Shown here piece after piece: positions 16,575 through 26,601 of a stretch of DNA of 64,000 nt. Within the stretch, counting starts at the first letter, position 1. Every line of letters starts with the position of its first letter. Under the pieces are notes generated by a model that saw only the letters and a list, made by a program, of their open reading frames with translations, had not been told where the DNA came from and ran no database searches. The stretch spans positions 372,001 through 436,000 of the forward strand of contig NZ_JAVHTY010000004.1 of NCBI RefSeq assembly GCF_031085165.1. Reading direction: 5' to 3'. A program made the translations under genes and the position numbers. Source of the stretch: Pseudomonas sp. 102515. Lineage in GTDB: Bacteria; Pseudomonadota; Gammaproteobacteria; Pseudomonadales; Pseudomonadaceae.

Positions 16575-17543
16575 TCAGGGCGTACGCGGCAGGAAATGCA
16601 GTGGCGCACCTCGTTGCAGACCGGCCAGCACCGGGTGATCCTTGACCAGCTCCACCTCGATCACCTCGGCCTGCTCCGGCACCCTCAGGGTAACCCGGGT
16701 GGTGGCGCCCAGCGGCCGGATGTCGCGCACTTCGGCGGCGTGATAACCCGCTCGCGGCTCGCGCTCCAGCTCCACCTCGTGCGGACGGAACAGTACCTCC
16801 TGCTCGCCCAGGGCCAGGCGGTTGGAGTCACCGAGGAAGTGATAGACGAAGTCGCTCGCCGGCTGTTCGTAGACCTCGGCGGGCGAACCGACCTGCTCGA
16901 TCTGGCCCTTGTTCATCACCACGATGCGGTCGGCCACCTCCATGGCTTCTTCCTGGTCGTGGGTGACGAACACCGAGGTCAGGTGGATCTCTTCGTGCAG
17001 CCGTGCCAGCCAGCGGCGCAGCTCCTTGCGCACCTTGGCATCCAGGGCGCCGAAGGGTTCGTCGAGCAGCAGTATCTTGGGCTCCACCGCCAGGGCGCGG
17101 GCCAGGGCGATGCGCTGGCGCTGACCGCCGGAGAGTTGCTCGGGATAGCGATCGGCCAGCCAGTCGAGCTGCACCATGTTCAGCAGCTCGTGCACCTTGC
17201 TGGCGATCTGCGCCTCGCTCGGCCGCTCGCGGCGCGGCTTCATGCGCAGACCGAAGGCCACGTTGTCGAACACCGTCATGTGGCGGAACAGCGCGTAATG
17301 CTGGAAAACGAAGCCGACGTTGCGATCGCGCACGTCACGCCCGGAGACGTCTTCGCCATGGAAGCCGATATTGCCGGTATCCGGCGCTTCCAGGCCGGCG
17401 ATGATGCGCAGCAGGGTGGTCTTGCCGCAGCCCGAGGGGCCGAGCAGGGCGACCAGCTCGCCACTCTCGATGTGCAGGTTGATGTCCTTGAGCGCCTGGA
17501 AGGCGCCAAACCTCTTGTTGATACCCTGGATCTCGATACTCAT
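16575..17543 (-). CDS. cysA: Sulfate/thiosulfate ABC transporter ATP-binding protein
   Basis: The 322-residue ATPase has Walker A GPSGCGKT (35-42), the Q-loop in [10 protein letters not shown], the signature LSGGQRQR (near 139), Walker [14 protein letters not shown] and the switch histidine in [10 protein letters not shown]. The C-terminal TOBE-like region ([11 protein letters not shown]) is typical of CysA. It powers sulfate and thiosulfate import through CysT/CysW. It is the last gene of oscA-sbp-cysT-cysW-cysA, 6 bp after cysW. It is slightly shorter than the E. coli protein (365) but matches the Pseudomonas form. Expression is expected to be under CysB and sulfur limitation; that is family knowledge. 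Confidence 0.97.
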   Translation of the reverse strand: MSIEIQGINKRFGAFQALKDINLHIESGELVALLGPSGCGKTTLLRIIAGLEAPDTGNIGFHGEDVSGRDVRDRNVGFVFQHYALFRHMTVFDNVAFGLRMKPRRERPSEAQIASKVHELLNMVQLDWLADRYPEQLSGGQRQRIALARALAVEPKILLLDEPFGALDAKVRKELRRWLARLHEEIHLTSVFVTHDQEEAMEVADRIVVMNKGQIEQVGSPAEVYEQPASDFVYHFLGDSNRLALGEQEVLFRPHEVELEREPRAGYHAAEVRDIRPLGATTRVTLRVPEQAEVIEVELVKDHPVLAGLQRGAPLHFLPRTP

Positions 17544-17549
17544 GGCGCC

Positions 17550-18416
17550 TTATTCCTCGTCACGGTGCTGCAGTTGGCGGCTCAGGCGACTCTCGCTCCA
17601 CTGCCGCAGCAGCAGGATCACCAGGGCCATCATCAGCAGCAGGATCGCCACGCTGAAGGCGGCGACGATGTTGTACTCGTTGTAGAGAATCTCGATGTGC
17701 AGCGGCAGGGTGTTGGTCAGGCCGCGGATATGGCCGGAGACCACCGACACCGCACCGAACTCGCCCATGGCCCGCGCGGTGCAGAGCACCACGCCATAGA
17801 TCAGCGCCCATTTCACGTTGGGCAGGGTCACGTGCCAGAACAGTTGCCAGCCGCTGGCGCCCAGCAGGCGTGCCGCTTCTTCTTCCTGGGTACCCTGTTC
17901 CTGCATCAGCGGGATCAGTTCGCGGGCCACATAGGGAAAGGTGACGAAGATCGTCGCCAGCACGATGCCGGGCACGGCGAAGACGATCTGCACATCGACG
18001 CTCTGCAGATAGGGGCCCATCAGCCCCTGGGCGCCGAACAGCAGCACATAGATGAGACCGGCGATCACCGGCGAGACCGAGAAGGGCAGGTCGATCAGGG
18101 TGATCAGCAGACTCTTGCCGGTGAACTCGAACTTGGTGACGCACCAGGCCGCGGCGAGGCCGAAGGCCAGGTTGAGGGGCACCGAGATGGCGGTGGCGAA
18201 CAGCGTCAGCTTGAGCGCCGAGATCGCATCCGGTTCGCTGATGGCGTCCCAGAAGGCGCCGATGCCGTTGGCCAGGCCCTGGCTCAGCACCATGTACAGC
18301 GGCAGCACCAGGACCAGTAGGAAGATCAGCCAGGCGCTGGCGATCAGCGCGATGGCCACCGGGGTGCGCTGCTTGATGGCGCGCGCATCGGCCTTGGTCG
18401 AAGTCATGAGGCTCAT
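17550..18416 (-). CDS. cysW: Sulfate ABC transporter permease CysW
   Basis: This 288-residue inner-membrane permease has about six TM helices and the EAA-type cytoplasmic loop ([22 protein letters not shown]) that contacts the ATPase. TM1 follows a basic N-terminus ([20 protein letters not shown]). With CysT it forms the sulfate channel. The ATG at 18416 has AAGGA 7 nt upstream; a second ATG four codons in is possible. It is separated from cysT by 10 bp and from cysA by 6 bp, a tight operon. Confidence 0.97.
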   Translation of the reverse strand: MSLMTSTKADARAIKQRTPVAIALIASAWLIFLLVLVLPLYMVLSQGLANGIGAFWDAISEPDAISALKLTLFATAISVPLNLAFGLAAAWCVTKFEFTGKSLLITLIDLPFSVSPVIAGLIYVLLFGAQGLMGPYLQSVDVQIVFAVPGIVLATIFVTFPYVARELIPLMQEQGTQEEEAARLLGASGWQLFWHVTLPNVKWALIYGVVLCTARAMGEFGAVSVVSGHIRGLTNTLPLHIEILYNEYNIVAAFSVAILLLMMALVILLLRQWSESRLSRQLQHRDEE

Positions 18417-18426
18417 GCGGTCGTCC

Positions 18427-19239
18427 TTAGATGTTGGGCTGGATGCGGCGCTGCAGGATGTTGATCAGCAGCAGCATGACAAAGGACACCAGCAGCATGA
18501 ACACGCCGATGCCAGTGGCACCGGTGTAGTCGTACTGGTCCAGCTTGGAAACGATGAGCAGCGGCAGGATCTCGGTCTTGAACGGGATGTTGCCGGCGAT
18601 GAACACCACCGAACCGTACTCGCCCACGCCGCGGGCGAAGGCCAGGGCGAAGCCGGTCAGCCAGGCGGGCAGCAGGGTCGGCACCAGCACGTAGCGAAAC
18701 ACCTGCCAGGGGCGGGCACCCAGGCAGGTGGCGGCTTCCTCGATCTCCTTGGGGATGTCCGCCAGCACCGGCTGCAGGGTGCGCACCACGAAGGGCAGGG
18801 TGACGAAGATCAGTGCCAGGGTGATGCCGATCGGGGTATAGGCGATCTTGAAGGGAAACAGCGAGCCGATCAGGCCGTTGGGCGCATAGAGCGCGGTCAG
18901 GGCGATGCCGGCCACCGCGGTGGGCAGGGCGAAGGGCAGGTCGACCATGGCATCGATCAGCTTGCGCCCGGGAAACTCGTAGCGCACCAGTACCCAGGCC
19001 AGCAGGGTGCCGAGGATGCCGTTGACCAGGGCGGCGAGCAGGGCCGTGCCAAAGGACAGCTGCAGCGCGGCCAGCACCTGGCGCCCGGTGATCAGCGACC
19101 AGAACTGCCCGAGGGTCAGCTGGCTGGCATGGAGGAACATGGCGCCCAGTGGGATCAGTACGATCAGCGCGAGGTAGGTCAGGGAGAATCCCAGGGTCAA
19201 CCCGAAGCCGGGTATGACCGGGGAGAGACGGCGAGACAT
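18427..19239 (-). CDS. cysT: Sulfate ABC transporter permease CysT (CysU)
   Basis: The 270-residue permease has about six TM helices and the loop [23 protein letters not shown] that docks the CysA ATPase. Its start [20 protein letters not shown] is like other CysT proteins, and AAGGA lies 6 nt before the ATG. It pairs with CysW to carry sulfate or thiosulfate delivered by the periplasmic protein encoded by sbp, whose gene ends 106 bp upstream. Confidence 0.97.
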   Translation of the reverse strand: MSRRLSPVIPGFGLTLGFSLTYLALIVLIPLGAMFLHASQLTLGQFWSLITGRQVLAALQLSFGTALLAALVNGILGTLLAWVLVRYEFPGRKLIDAMVDLPFALPTAVAGIALTALYAPNGLIGSLFPFKIAYTPIGITLALIFVTLPFVVRTLQPVLADIPKEIEEAATCLGARPWQVFRYVLVPTLLPAWLTGFALAFARGVGEYGSVVFIAGNIPFKTEILPLLIVSKLDQYDYTGATGIGVFMLLVSFVMLLLINILQRRIQPNI

Positions 19240-19345
19240 GAGACGTCCTTCTGCAAGGCGCCCCGGCGATGCATTCGCCAGGGCGCAGAGGGGTAAAACG
19301 ATACCTGTTCCGGGCCGGTCAGCGTGAGCCGTCCCGGCCGGGGTG

Positions 19346-20347
19346 CTATTTGTTGATGTCGGCGAAGATCTTGTCGAACACGCCGCCGTCGGCGAAGTAC
19401 TTGGGCTGCGCCTCTTTCCAGCCGCCGAATTCCTGGTCGATGGTCACCAGCTTGACCGGCTTGAACTGATCCTTGAATTCCGCCGCCACCTTGGCATCGC
19501 GGGGACGATAGAAGTTCTGCGCGGCGATGCGCTGGCCCTCGGGGCTGTACAGGTATTGCAGATAGGCCTCGGCCTGCTTGCGCGTGCCCTTCTTGTCGAC
19601 CACCTTGTCCACCACGGCCACCGGCGGCTCGGCCAGGATCGACAGCGACGGGGTGACGATCTCCAGCTGGTCGCCGCCTTCTTCCTTCAGGGACAGATAG
19701 GCTTCGTTCTCCCAGGCGATCAGCACGTCGCCCAGCTGGCGCTGCACGAAGCTGATGGTGGCACCGCGCGCGCCGGTATCCAGTACCGGGGCATGGCGAT
19801 AGAGTTCGGTGACGAACTTGAGCGCCTCGGCATCGCTGCCGTACTTGGCCTTGGCATAGGCCCAGGCGGCGAGGAAGTTCCAGCGGGCACCGCCGGAGGT
19901 CTTGGGATTGGGGGTGATGACTTGGACATCCTTCTTCACCAGGTCGTCCCAGTCCTTGATGCCCTTGGGATTGCCCTTGCGCACCAGGAAGACGATGGTC
20001 GAGGTGTAGGGGGTGCTGTTGTCCGCCAGACGCTTCTGCCAATTCGGGTCGACCAGCTGCTGGTGCAGATTGAGGGCGTCGATGTCGCCGGACAGCGCCA
20101 GGGTCACCACGTCGGCCTGCAGGCCATCGATCACCGAGCGCGCCTGCTTGCCGGAGCCACCGTGGGAATTCTTGATGGTCACATCTTCACCGGTCTCGGT
20201 CTTCCAGTGCTTGGCGAAGGCGGCGTTGTACTGCTGGTAGAGCTCGCGGGTCGGATCGTAGGACACGTTGAGCAATTCAACGGCGTGGACCTGGGTGGCG
20301 AACAGGGCACCGGCCAGCGCGGCCAGGGCGAAACGGCGAATCGACAT
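19346..20347 (-). CDS. sbp: Periplasmic sulfate-binding protein
   Basis: From the ATG at 20347 (AAGGAG at 7 nt) the protein has 333 residues with a signal peptide [19 protein letters not shown], cleaved near [19 protein letters not shown]. Sulfate-binding family signatures follow: [33 protein letters not shown] (split across the hinge) and [18 protein letters not shown]-type segments, then [16 protein letters not shown]. It captures sulfate (and thiosulfate) for CysTWA. An in-frame start 81 bp upstream adds a non-signal extension and was rejected. Expected to be abundant under sulfur starvation. Confidence 0.97.
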   Translation of the reverse strand: MSIRRFALAALAGALFATQVHAVELLNVSYDPTRELYQQYNAAFAKHWKTETGEDVTIKNSHGGSGKQARSVIDGLQADVVTLALSGDIDALNLHQQLVDPNWQKRLADNSTPYTSTIVFLVRKGNPKGIKDWDDLVKKDVQVITPNPKTSGGARWNFLAAWAYAKAKYGSDAEALKFVTELYRHAPVLDTGARGATISFVQRQLGDVLIAWENEAYLSLKEEGGDQLEIVTPSLSILAEPPVAVVDKVVDKKGTRKQAEAYLQYLYSPEGQRIAAQNFYRPRDAKVAAEFKDQFKPVKLVTIDQEFGGWKEAQPKYFADGGVFDKIFADINK

Positions 20348-20424
20348 GAAAAGGCTCCTTGATGTGAGAAAGCCGGACACCGTCTGGCGGGCGCCTTGCC
20401 CGCTCGTCCGCTGACCTCGAGAAC

Positions 20425-20610
20425 TCAATGCTTGTTGGCTTGGCCGGTCTGGGGCCGGAATTTTTCCTTGCGCTCGATCTGCACCACCTGCCCGTTGTGC
20501 ACGGTGATCTCGATGGCGCCGAATCTCAGCCCGCGCAAAGCCTGCTGGATATCGCGGAGCAGTGCGGTTTCGTCCTGGTTTTCCAGGCAGCGGAACGGAA
20601 CGGAGCTCAT
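20425..20610 (-). CDS. oscA: OscA-like small protein (DUF2292), sulfur starvation
   Basis: From the ATG at 20610 the product is 61 residues: a short polar protein with [20 protein letters not shown] and [19 protein letters not shown], the two-strand pattern of the YezD/DUF2292 family. In Pseudomonas corrugata the homologous oscA lies upstream of sbp, is needed to use organosulfur compounds and contributes to chromate tolerance through the sulfur-starvation response. Its position here, 77 bp upstream of sbp and on the same strand, is the same. It may bind nucleic acid or a regulator; the mechanism is not known. The longer reading from 20655 has a weaker start. Confidence 0.85.
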   Translation of the reverse strand: MSSVPFRCLENQDETALLRDIQQALRGLRFGAIEITVHNGQVVQIERKEKFRPQTGQANKH

Positions 20611-20659
20611 GGTGTGCGTCCTCGTGTACAGCGGTGGGCGGGAAGGTGGCGCCATCTTA

Positions 20660-20740
20660 GGGGGCTAACCTTTATTTCTTAAAATTGCTAATAATGCTTT
20701 GTTTATTCAATTTTAGAATTAGAAGTCTGTGAAGGACACG
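20660..20740 (-). promoter_or_regulatory. AT-rich divergent promoter region of the oscA-sbp-cys operon
   Basis: A sharply AT-rich block, unlike its surroundings, lies 50-130 bp upstream of oscA, with TTTATTTCTTAAAATTGC and TAATAATGCTTTGTTTATTC. Such A/T-rich upstream regions are typical of CysB-activated cys promoters. It also lies in the space shared with the divergent desaturase gene. Exact -10/-35 boxes are not assigned. Confidence 0.5.
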
Positions 20741-20860
20741 TTGTGTAGCAAAAGGGAGGGCTGGATTTATCGCCTACCCCGGCAATAATGGGCGAACGCC
20801 TGTTCACTGAACTTTAGGTGACAGTTGCACCATACAACCCGTGCGAGGTCCTCTGCGTCC

Positions 20861-22054
20861 ATGAGCTACAACGGCCTGCTTGACCTGTCGGTCTGGCAAC
20901 TGGTGGTGGTCACCCTGGTACTGACCCACCTGACCATTGTCAGTGTCACCGTCTACCTGCATCGCTACTCCGCCCACCGTTCGCTGGAGCTGCATCCCGC
21001 GCTCAGGCACGCCTTCCGCTTCTGGCTGTGGCTGACCACGGCGATGAACACCCGCGAATGGACCGCCATCCACCGCAAGCACCACGCCAAGTGCGAAACC
21101 GAAGAGGACCCGCACAGCCCGGTGCACAAGGGCCTCGCCACCGTGGTGCGGCGCGGCGCCGAGCTGTACAAGGCCGAGGCGAACAACGCCGATACCCTGC
21201 GCATCTACGGCAAGAACTGCCCGGACGACTGGATCGAGCGCAAGCTCTACTCCAATCCGCGCACCCGTAACATGGGTGTCGTGCTGTTGCTGCTGATCGA
21301 CATCGCCCTGTTCGGCGCCCTGGGTCTCACCGTCTGGGCCGTGCAGATGGTATGGATTCCCTTCTGGGCCGCAGGTGTGGTCAATGGCCTGGGCCATGCC
21401 GTGGGCTATCGCAACTTCGAGTGCCGCGATGCCGCCACCAACCTCATCCCCTGGGGCATCGTCATCGGGGGAGAAGAGCTGCACAACAATCACCATACCT
21501 ATCCCAACTCCGCCAAGCTGTCGGTCAAGCGCTGGGAATTCGACATGGGCTGGGCCTGGATCAAGCTGTTCACCTGGCTGCGCCTGGCCAAGGTCAACCG
21601 CGTCGCCCCGATCGCCCATCGCATCGAAGGCAAGGGGCAACTGGACATGGACACCGCCATGGCCATCCTCAACAACCGCTTCCAGATCATGGCCCAGTAC
21701 CGCAAGCAGGTGATCGGCCCGCTACTGCGGCAGGAGCGGGGCAGTGCGGCGCCCTCCCAGCGTCCGCTGTTCCGCCGCGCGCGAGGCCTGCTGGCGCGGG
21801 AGACCAGTCTGCTCAAGGCGCGCCATCAGGTACGCATCGACGAACTGCTCGAGCACAGCCAGGCCTTGAAGCTGATCTATGAAAAGCGCCTGGCGTTGCA
21901 ACAGATCTGGGCCCGTACCAGTGCCAATGGCCATGACATGCTGGCCGCGACCCGGCAATGGATCGGCGAGGCCGAAGCCAGCGGTATCCAGTCCCTGCGC
22001 GAATTCGCCGAGCAGCTGAAAACGTATTCCCTGCGACCGGGTGGAACCGCCTGA
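20861..22054 (+). CDS. desA: Acyl-CoA/acyl-lipid delta-9 fatty acid desaturase (DesA-like)
   Basis: From the ATG at 20861 the protein is 397 residues. It has the three histidine boxes of membrane desaturases: HRYSAH (34-39), HRKHH (71-75) and HNNHH near residue 207, plus TM pairs at about 12-32 and 140-175. These coordinate a di-iron centre that introduces a double bond into fatty acyl chains, adjusting membrane fluidity. The C-terminal 100 residues are helical and charged. P. aeruginosa has DesA (PA0286) at the equivalent position near oscA/sbp. The ribosome site is weak (GAGG about 13 nt upstream). A 12-codon upstream extension is possible. Confidence 0.92.
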   Translation: MSYNGLLDLSVWQLVVVTLVLTHLTIVSVTVYLHRYSAHRSLELHPALRHAFRFWLWLTTAMNTREWTAIHRKHHAKCETEEDPHSPVHKGLATVVRRGAELYKAEANNADTLRIYGKNCPDDWIERKLYSNPRTRNMGVVLLLLIDIALFGALGLTVWAVQMVWIPFWAAGVVNGLGHAVGYRNFECRDAATNLIPWGIVIGGEELHNNHHTYPNSAKLSVKRWEFDMGWAWIKLFTWLRLAKVNRVAPIAHRIEGKGQLDMDTAMAILNNRFQIMAQYRKQVIGPLLRQERGSAAPSQRPLFRRARGLLARETSLLKARHQVRIDELLEHSQALKLIYEKRLALQQIWARTSANGHDMLAATRQWIGEAEASGIQSLREFAEQLKTYSLRPGGTA

Positions 22055-22161
22055 GAAAGGCTTCACAAAAGCCTACCGAAGCGGTGGGCTGCCCTATGCG
22101 GGGATTGAACCAGGCTGGTTTCAGCTGTCTCTAACTCCCTCAGGACCCCGCGTAGGCGCAT

Positions 22162-23145
22162 GTGTATATGGATGAACAACCCTCTCTGTCTGCTCTTCCC
22201 ACTCCGGAAGAGAACCTGCTGGCTCTCCTGCATTCGCGGGCCGAGGCAGATCGCCTGCGTGACCGGGAGCAACTGTTCAGTGCGCTGCTGGAAAGCGTCA
22301 ACGCGGTGCTCTGGGCCCTGGACTGGCGCACTCGCCAGATCATCTATGTCAGCCCCGCCTACGAACAGATCTTCGGTCGCTCCCAGTCCCTGGTATTGAG
22401 CGACTACAGCACCTGGCTCAACAACATCTATCCCGACGATCTGGAATACGCCCAGCGCACCCTGGAACAGGTGATCGAGCAGGGCGCCGTGGAATCGCGC
22501 GAGTACCGCATCATCCGCGCCGACGGCGAGATCCGCTGGCTCAGCGACAAATGCTTCGTCAGTCAGCGCAGCGAGGCCGGCATGCCGCTGCTGGTGGTGG
22601 GCATCGCCGAAGACATTACTGACAAGAAGCGCATGGAGGAGGAGCTGCAACGGCTCGCCACCACCGACGTCCTGACCCGCAGTAGCAACCGTCGGCACTT
22701 CTTCGAGAGTGCCCAGCGCGCCTTCGAATTCGCCCAGAACGAAGGCGAGCCCCTGGCCTTCCTGCTGCTCGACATCGACGATTTCAAGAAGATCAACGAC
22801 CGCTTCGGTCACCAGATGGGTGATCAAGTGTTACAGCGTGTTGCCGAATGTGGTGCCCAGACCACCCGCCGGGGCGATCTGTTCGGCCGTATCGGCGGTG
22901 AAGAATTCGCCCTGCTGCTACCAGGTTGCGACAGCGACCTGGCACTGCAGATCGGCGGGCGCCTGCAGCGCGCCGTGCGGCAGTTGGCGGTACCCAGCGC
23001 CGAGGGCCCGTTGAAGGTCACCATCAGTCAGGGGGTCACCGTGCTGCGAGAGGGCGATGAATCCCTCGACACCCTTTATGTACGGGCGGACGAAGCCATG
23101 TACCGCGCCAAGCGCCAGGGCAAGGATCAGGTCGTCCAGGGCTGA
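22162..23145 (+). CDS. PAS-GGDEF diguanylate cyclase
   Basis: This 327-residue protein has a PAS domain at about 30-160 (SALLESVNAVLWALDWRTRQ to VVGIAEDITDKKRMEEEL) followed by a GGDEF domain. The active-site motif is GGEEF (near 246), and the inhibitory RxxD site is present as RRGD five residues upstream, so it should make cyclic di-GMP and be product inhibited. No TM segment is present, so sensing is cytosolic. A second ATG two codons in (22168) is an equally good start. P. aeruginosa has a GGDEF protein (PA0290) between the desaturase and oprE, so position is conserved. Confidence 0.92.
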   Translation: MYMDEQPSLSALPTPEENLLALLHSRAEADRLRDREQLFSALLESVNAVLWALDWRTRQIIYVSPAYEQIFGRSQSLVLSDYSTWLNNIYPDDLEYAQRTLEQVIEQGAVESREYRIIRADGEIRWLSDKCFVSQRSEAGMPLLVVGIAEDITDKKRMEEELQRLATTDVLTRSSNRRHFFESAQRAFEFAQNEGEPLAFLLLDIDDFKKINDRFGHQMGDQVLQRVAECGAQTTRRGDLFGRIGGEEFALLLPGCDSDLALQIGGRLQRAVRQLAVPSAEGPLKVTISQGVTVLREGDESLDTLYVRADEAMYRAKRQGKDQVVQG

Positions 23146-23923
23146 ATACCCCTAGCCAGGCCGCGCCGATGACCGCTCGGGCGGCTTGGCTCGCGGTTGC
23201 GTCAACCGCTGTCACGCCATCTCACTCGGTCCTCTGCACCCGTGGCTTCCCTGTCAACCCGGCCTGCAGCCGATCTCCTCTTCTTGTCCTGTTGGCCGTC
23301 CTTGCTGAAGTGGCGGTCCTACGCCGATTGAAAAGAATTTTCCTGCGCGACCGACTGGGCAGGGCCGCCCTGCAGCGGGGCACTGGTGCGTCATGACGGG
23401 CGAGAAGCGTCGTCTCCAGGGAAAATCGGCTGAAAGAGCGGTCGCAAAAATTACAAGTCCTTGAAATAGGTAGGGAATTCCTTCTGATCCTGCATTGTTG
23501 GTGCTGAGACTGGCCGGTTTTAAAGGCTGAGCCAGCACCTCGAGAGGCCCGTCCTAGAGTCTTGGGGTGTGCCGATTTGGACGGTGTCTTCCCAGGAAAA
23601 GGCGAACCCTTCCATAGGCGTAGGCAGCGCGGGTTCCCTCAGGCCATGACCGAACAGTCAAAGGGGAAGACCACAGGGCGGGTTTTCAACCAGGTATCGC
23701 TAGACGAAATGCTTTTTTGCAATTAGCTTTCGCAACGTGGAAGACGGTGGCAGGGACCCTGTGCTGGAAGTCGCAACTCAAAAGTCGACCAGGCCCGGGA
23801 TAATTCTCCAAATTGAAACAAAAGCCCTCTAGCTTTCCCTTCCGCACGGCCCGTCGGGCATACCACCAGCAGGCGCTGACACCTCTGGTGGCTGCATAAC
23901 AACGATTCACCCCTGGAGCACAC
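23146..23923 (+). promoter_or_regulatory. Long non-coding region upstream of the porin
   Basis: I see no convincing gene in these 778 bp; short frames here lack family features and good ribosome sites. The region becomes AT-richer toward the porin. A 7-bp hairpin CCACCAG/CTGGTGG (23873-23891) lies about 30 nt before the porin ATG and could fold in its leader. A small RNA or long regulated leader is possible but not shown. Confidence 0.35.
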
Positions 23924-25303
23924 ATGGTCAAGAAGCCACTGGTGGTCGCGGTCTCCGCGGCCTGTCTGAACCTGTCCGTCATTGCCGCCGCTAACGCTGC
24001 CGGCTTCATCGAAGACAGCAAAGCAACCCTGAGCCTGCGCAACTTCTACGAGAACCTCGACAACCGCAATGGCACCGCCAACCCGTCGACCAACCGGGAA
24101 TGGGGTCAGGGCTTCCTGCTCAACTATCAGTCTGGCTTCACCCAAGGCACCGTTGGCTTCGGCGTCGACGCGATCGGCATGCTGGGCCTGCGCCTGGACG
24201 GTGGTGGCCGTGCCGGCAAGACCGACGGCTCCAACCAGCCGGGCACCATGTTCCCGCGTGAAACCGACGGCAGCTCCGTCGACGAATTCAGCACCGTTGG
24301 CGCTACCGCCAAGATGAAGATCTCCCAGACCGAACTGCGCTACGGCACCCTGATGCCCAAGCTTCCGGTCATCACCTTCAACGACGGTCGTATCGTGCCG
24401 CAGACCTTCCTGGGCGGTCAGGTGACCTCCAAGGAAATCAAGGACGTGACTCTGACTGCCGGTCAGATCGAACACGTCAAGGGCCGTGCTTCCAGCAACT
24501 ACGAAGAAATGTCCATCGCGGGCTCCAACAGTGGTGCCACCGCGCGTGACAGCAACCAGTTCCGTTTCGCCGGTGCGGACTACAAGGTCACCAAGGACCT
24601 GACGCTGCAGTACTACTTCGGTCAGCTGGAAGATTTTTACAGCCAGCACTTCCTGGGTCTGACCCACAGCGTCAAGCTGGGCGAAGGTACCTTCAAGACC
24701 GATCTGCGCTACTTCGACAGCAATGGCGATGGCGCCAACAAGAATGCCGATACCCAGGGTGCGCTCTACGCCTCTAGCGGCTACTACGGCCGTACCGCCA
24801 CTGGCGCTGTCACCCGTGGCGAAGTCGACAACCGTCTGTACAGCGCCCTGTTCACCTACTCGATCAAGGGCCATACCTTTGGCGCCGGTTATCAGGGTAG
24901 CAATGGCGACAGCGATTTCCCCTTCCTGAACCAGGGTGATGGCTCTTCCGCCTACATCATCACCGACCTGCAGATCAACAAGTTCGCCCGCTCCGGTGAG
25001 GACACCTGGCAAGCTCGCTACTCCTATGACTTCGGTCAGCTGGGTATGAAGGGTCTGACTGCCGGTATCATCTACCAGTACGGCGACAACATCAGCACCC
25101 GCAACGGTGACTACATGGAGTGGGAACGCGACCTGACACTGAGCTATGTCATTCCAGAAGGTCAGCTGAAAGGTCTGGGCTTCACCTGGCGTAACGCTTC
25201 GCTGCGCTCCGACCTCCCGGCTGCCAGCACTCAGGGCGTCCCGGGTCAGCGCGATCAGGACGAAAACCGCTTCATCGTCAGCTACACCCTGCCGCTGCTC
25301 TAA
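23924..25303 (+). CDS. OprD-family outer membrane porin (OprE-like)
   Basis: The 459-residue protein has a signal peptide (MVKKPLVVAVSAACLNLS, cleaved near NAA-GFIEDSKATLSLRN) followed by alternating beta-strands of an 18-strand OprD-type barrel: ATLSLRNFYENLDNR, NREWGQGFLLNYQSGFTQG, FNDGRIVPQTFLGGQ. OprD porins allow diffusion of amino acids, small acids and similar substrates. In P. aeruginosa oprE (PA0291) lies next to aguA, matching this position. GGAG is 6 nt before the ATG. The C-terminus ends TLPLL and lacks the usual final aromatic. Its AT-rich codon choice (many T-ending codons) suggests strong expression. Confidence 0.93.
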   Translation: MVKKPLVVAVSAACLNLSVIAAANAAGFIEDSKATLSLRNFYENLDNRNGTANPSTNREWGQGFLLNYQSGFTQGTVGFGVDAIGMLGLRLDGGGRAGKTDGSNQPGTMFPRETDGSSVDEFSTVGATAKMKISQTELRYGTLMPKLPVITFNDGRIVPQTFLGGQVTSKEIKDVTLTAGQIEHVKGRASSNYEEMSIAGSNSGATARDSNQFRFAGADYKVTKDLTLQYYFGQLEDFYSQHFLGLTHSVKLGEGTFKTDLRYFDSNGDGANKNADTQGALYASSGYYGRTATGAVTRGEVDNRLYSALFTYSIKGHTFGAGYQGSNGDSDFPFLNQGDGSSAYIITDLQINKFARSGEDTWQARYSYDFGQLGMKGLTAGIIYQYGDNISTRNGDYMEWERDLTLSYVIPEGQLKGLGFTWRNASLRSDLPAASTQGVPGQRDQDENRFIVSYTLPLL

Positions 25304-25321
25304 GCCGCTTCCAGGTCAAAG

Positions 25322-25349
25322 AAAAGCCCGTCGCAAGACGGGCTTTTTC
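25322..25349. terminator. Terminator between porin and aguA (both directions)
   Basis: AAAAGCCCGTC pairs with GACGGGCTTTT around GCAA and continues as T5 on the plus strand; the minus strand has a matching run of T. It lies between the convergent ends of the porin and aguA and can serve both. Confidence 0.9.
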
Positions 25350-25363
25350 GTTTCCGCCGGAAA

Positions 25364-26461
25364 TCAGCGACCGGTCGGCTGCTGCTGGGTGATGCAGTGG
25401 ATGTTGCCACCGCCGAGCAGGATCTCGCGGCCGGGAACCTGTACCACCTCGTGCTCCGGGAAGCAGGCCTGCAGCGTGCGCAGGGCCTCGGCGTCCTCGG
25501 GAACGCCGAAGGTCGGGGCGATGATGCCGCCGTTGACGATCAGGAAGTTGACGTAGGAGGCAGCCAGCCGCTCGCCGGCCCGGCGTGGCTGGGTGCCGAG
25601 GCAGGCATCCACGTCACGACATTCTTCTTCGCTGGCAAACAGCGGTCCCGGGGTGATGATCCGATGCACCTTGAAGGTGCGGCCACGGGCATCGGTTTCG
25701 CGCTCAAGTACGGCCAGCGCCTCGCGGCAGCGGCTGTAGTTGGGATCGGCCTGGTCCTCGCACCAGCTCAGCAGCACCTCGCCCGGACGCACGTAGCAGC
25801 AGAAGTTGTCCACGTGGCCGTTGGTCTCGTCGTTGTAGAGACCCTGGGGCAGCCAGATGACCTTGTCCACCGCCAGGTAGTCGCTCAGATAGCGCTCGAT
25901 CGTTTCGCGATCCAGATGCGGATTGCGATTGGCGTTGAGCAGGCATTCCTCGGTGGTGATCAGGGTGCCTTCGCCATCGACGTGGATGGAGCCGCCTTCG
26001 AGGACGAAGTCCGGGGTGCGATAGCCCGGCAGATTCTCGATCGCGAGGATCTTGCCAGCGACCTGGTCATCGCGCTGCCAGGGGAAGTAGAGGCCGCCAT
26101 CCAGGCCGCCCCAGGCATTGAAGCGCCAGTCCACACCGCGCACGCCACCCTGGCCGTCGCTGACGAAGGTCGGGCCGGTGTCGCGACACCAGGCGTCGTC
26201 ATTGCTGATTTCCACCACCCGGATGTTCGGGTGCTGCAGGCGGGCACGGGCATTCTCGTACTGATTCGCCGAGGCGCCAATGGTCACCGGCTCGAAACGG
26301 GCAATGGCCTGGGCGACTGCGGTGAAGGCGGCCTGGGCGGGCTTGCCGCCCAGGCGCCAGTTGTCCGGGCGCTCCGGCCAGACCATCCAGATCTGGCGCT
26401 GGTCGGCCCATTCGGCCGGCATGTGGAAGCCGTCGGCACGCGGCGTGGTGAGGATGGTCAT
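25364..26461 (-). CDS. aguA: Agmatine deiminase
   Basis: From the ATG at 26461 (GGAG at 9 nt) the protein is 365 residues, the usual AguA length. It belongs to the Porphyromonas-type peptidyl-arginine deiminase fold: [46 protein letters not shown] and the C-terminal [13 protein letters not shown] with the nucleophilic Cys356. It converts agmatine to N-carbamoylputrescine and ammonia in the arginine decarboxylase route to putrescine. The frame is open farther upstream, but that part is Arg/Pro-rich and antisense-like. Unlike P. aeruginosa, no aguB or aguR lies beside it. It follows spuI on the same strand after a 140-bp gap with a strong hairpin. Confidence 0.96.
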   Translation of the reverse strand: MTILTTPRADGFHMPAEWADQRQIWMVWPERPDNWRLGGKPAQAAFTAVAQAIARFEPVTIGASANQYENARARLQHPNIRVVEISNDDAWCRDTGPTFVSDGQGGVRGVDWRFNAWGGLDGGLYFPWQRDDQVAGKILAIENLPGYRTPDFVLEGGSIHVDGEGTLITTEECLLNANRNPHLDRETIERYLSDYLAVDKVIWLPQGLYNDETNGHVDNFCCYVRPGEVLLSWCEDQADPNYSRCREALAVLERETDARGRTFKVHRIITPGPLFASEEECRDVDACLGTQPRRAGERLAASYVNFLIVNGGIIAPTFGVPEDAEALRTLQACFPEHEVVQVPGREILLGGGNIHCITQQQPTGR

Positions 26462-26567
26462 GGCGAGGCTCTCCGTCCAGAGTCTTCGTTGGCTGATAAG
26501 GGGAAGGATTGAAAGGGCGCCTCGGGCGTGAACACGCGCAGGGCGCCTCCGGTACCGCAGAGCAGCC

Positions 26568-26592
26568 GCCGACCGGTGCGGGACCGGTCGGC
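26568..26592 (-). terminator. Intercistronic hairpin between spuI and aguA
   Basis: GCCGACCGGT (26568-26577) and ACCGGTCGGC (26583-26592) are perfectly inverted around a 5-nt loop, 9 bp beyond the spuI stop. No T tract follows on the minus strand, so it looks more like an mRNA-stabilising or attenuating structure than a full terminator. Confidence 0.55.
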
Positions 26593-26601
26593 AGGCTGGC
26601 G

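Noticed and set aside
22058-22074. AGGCTT/AAGCCT hairpin after the desaturase
   Set aside because: The stem is only 6 bp with no T tract; not enough to call a terminator.
23169-23396. 75-codon plus frame in the gap before the porin
   Set aside because: No ribosome site, no family and no support from neighbours.
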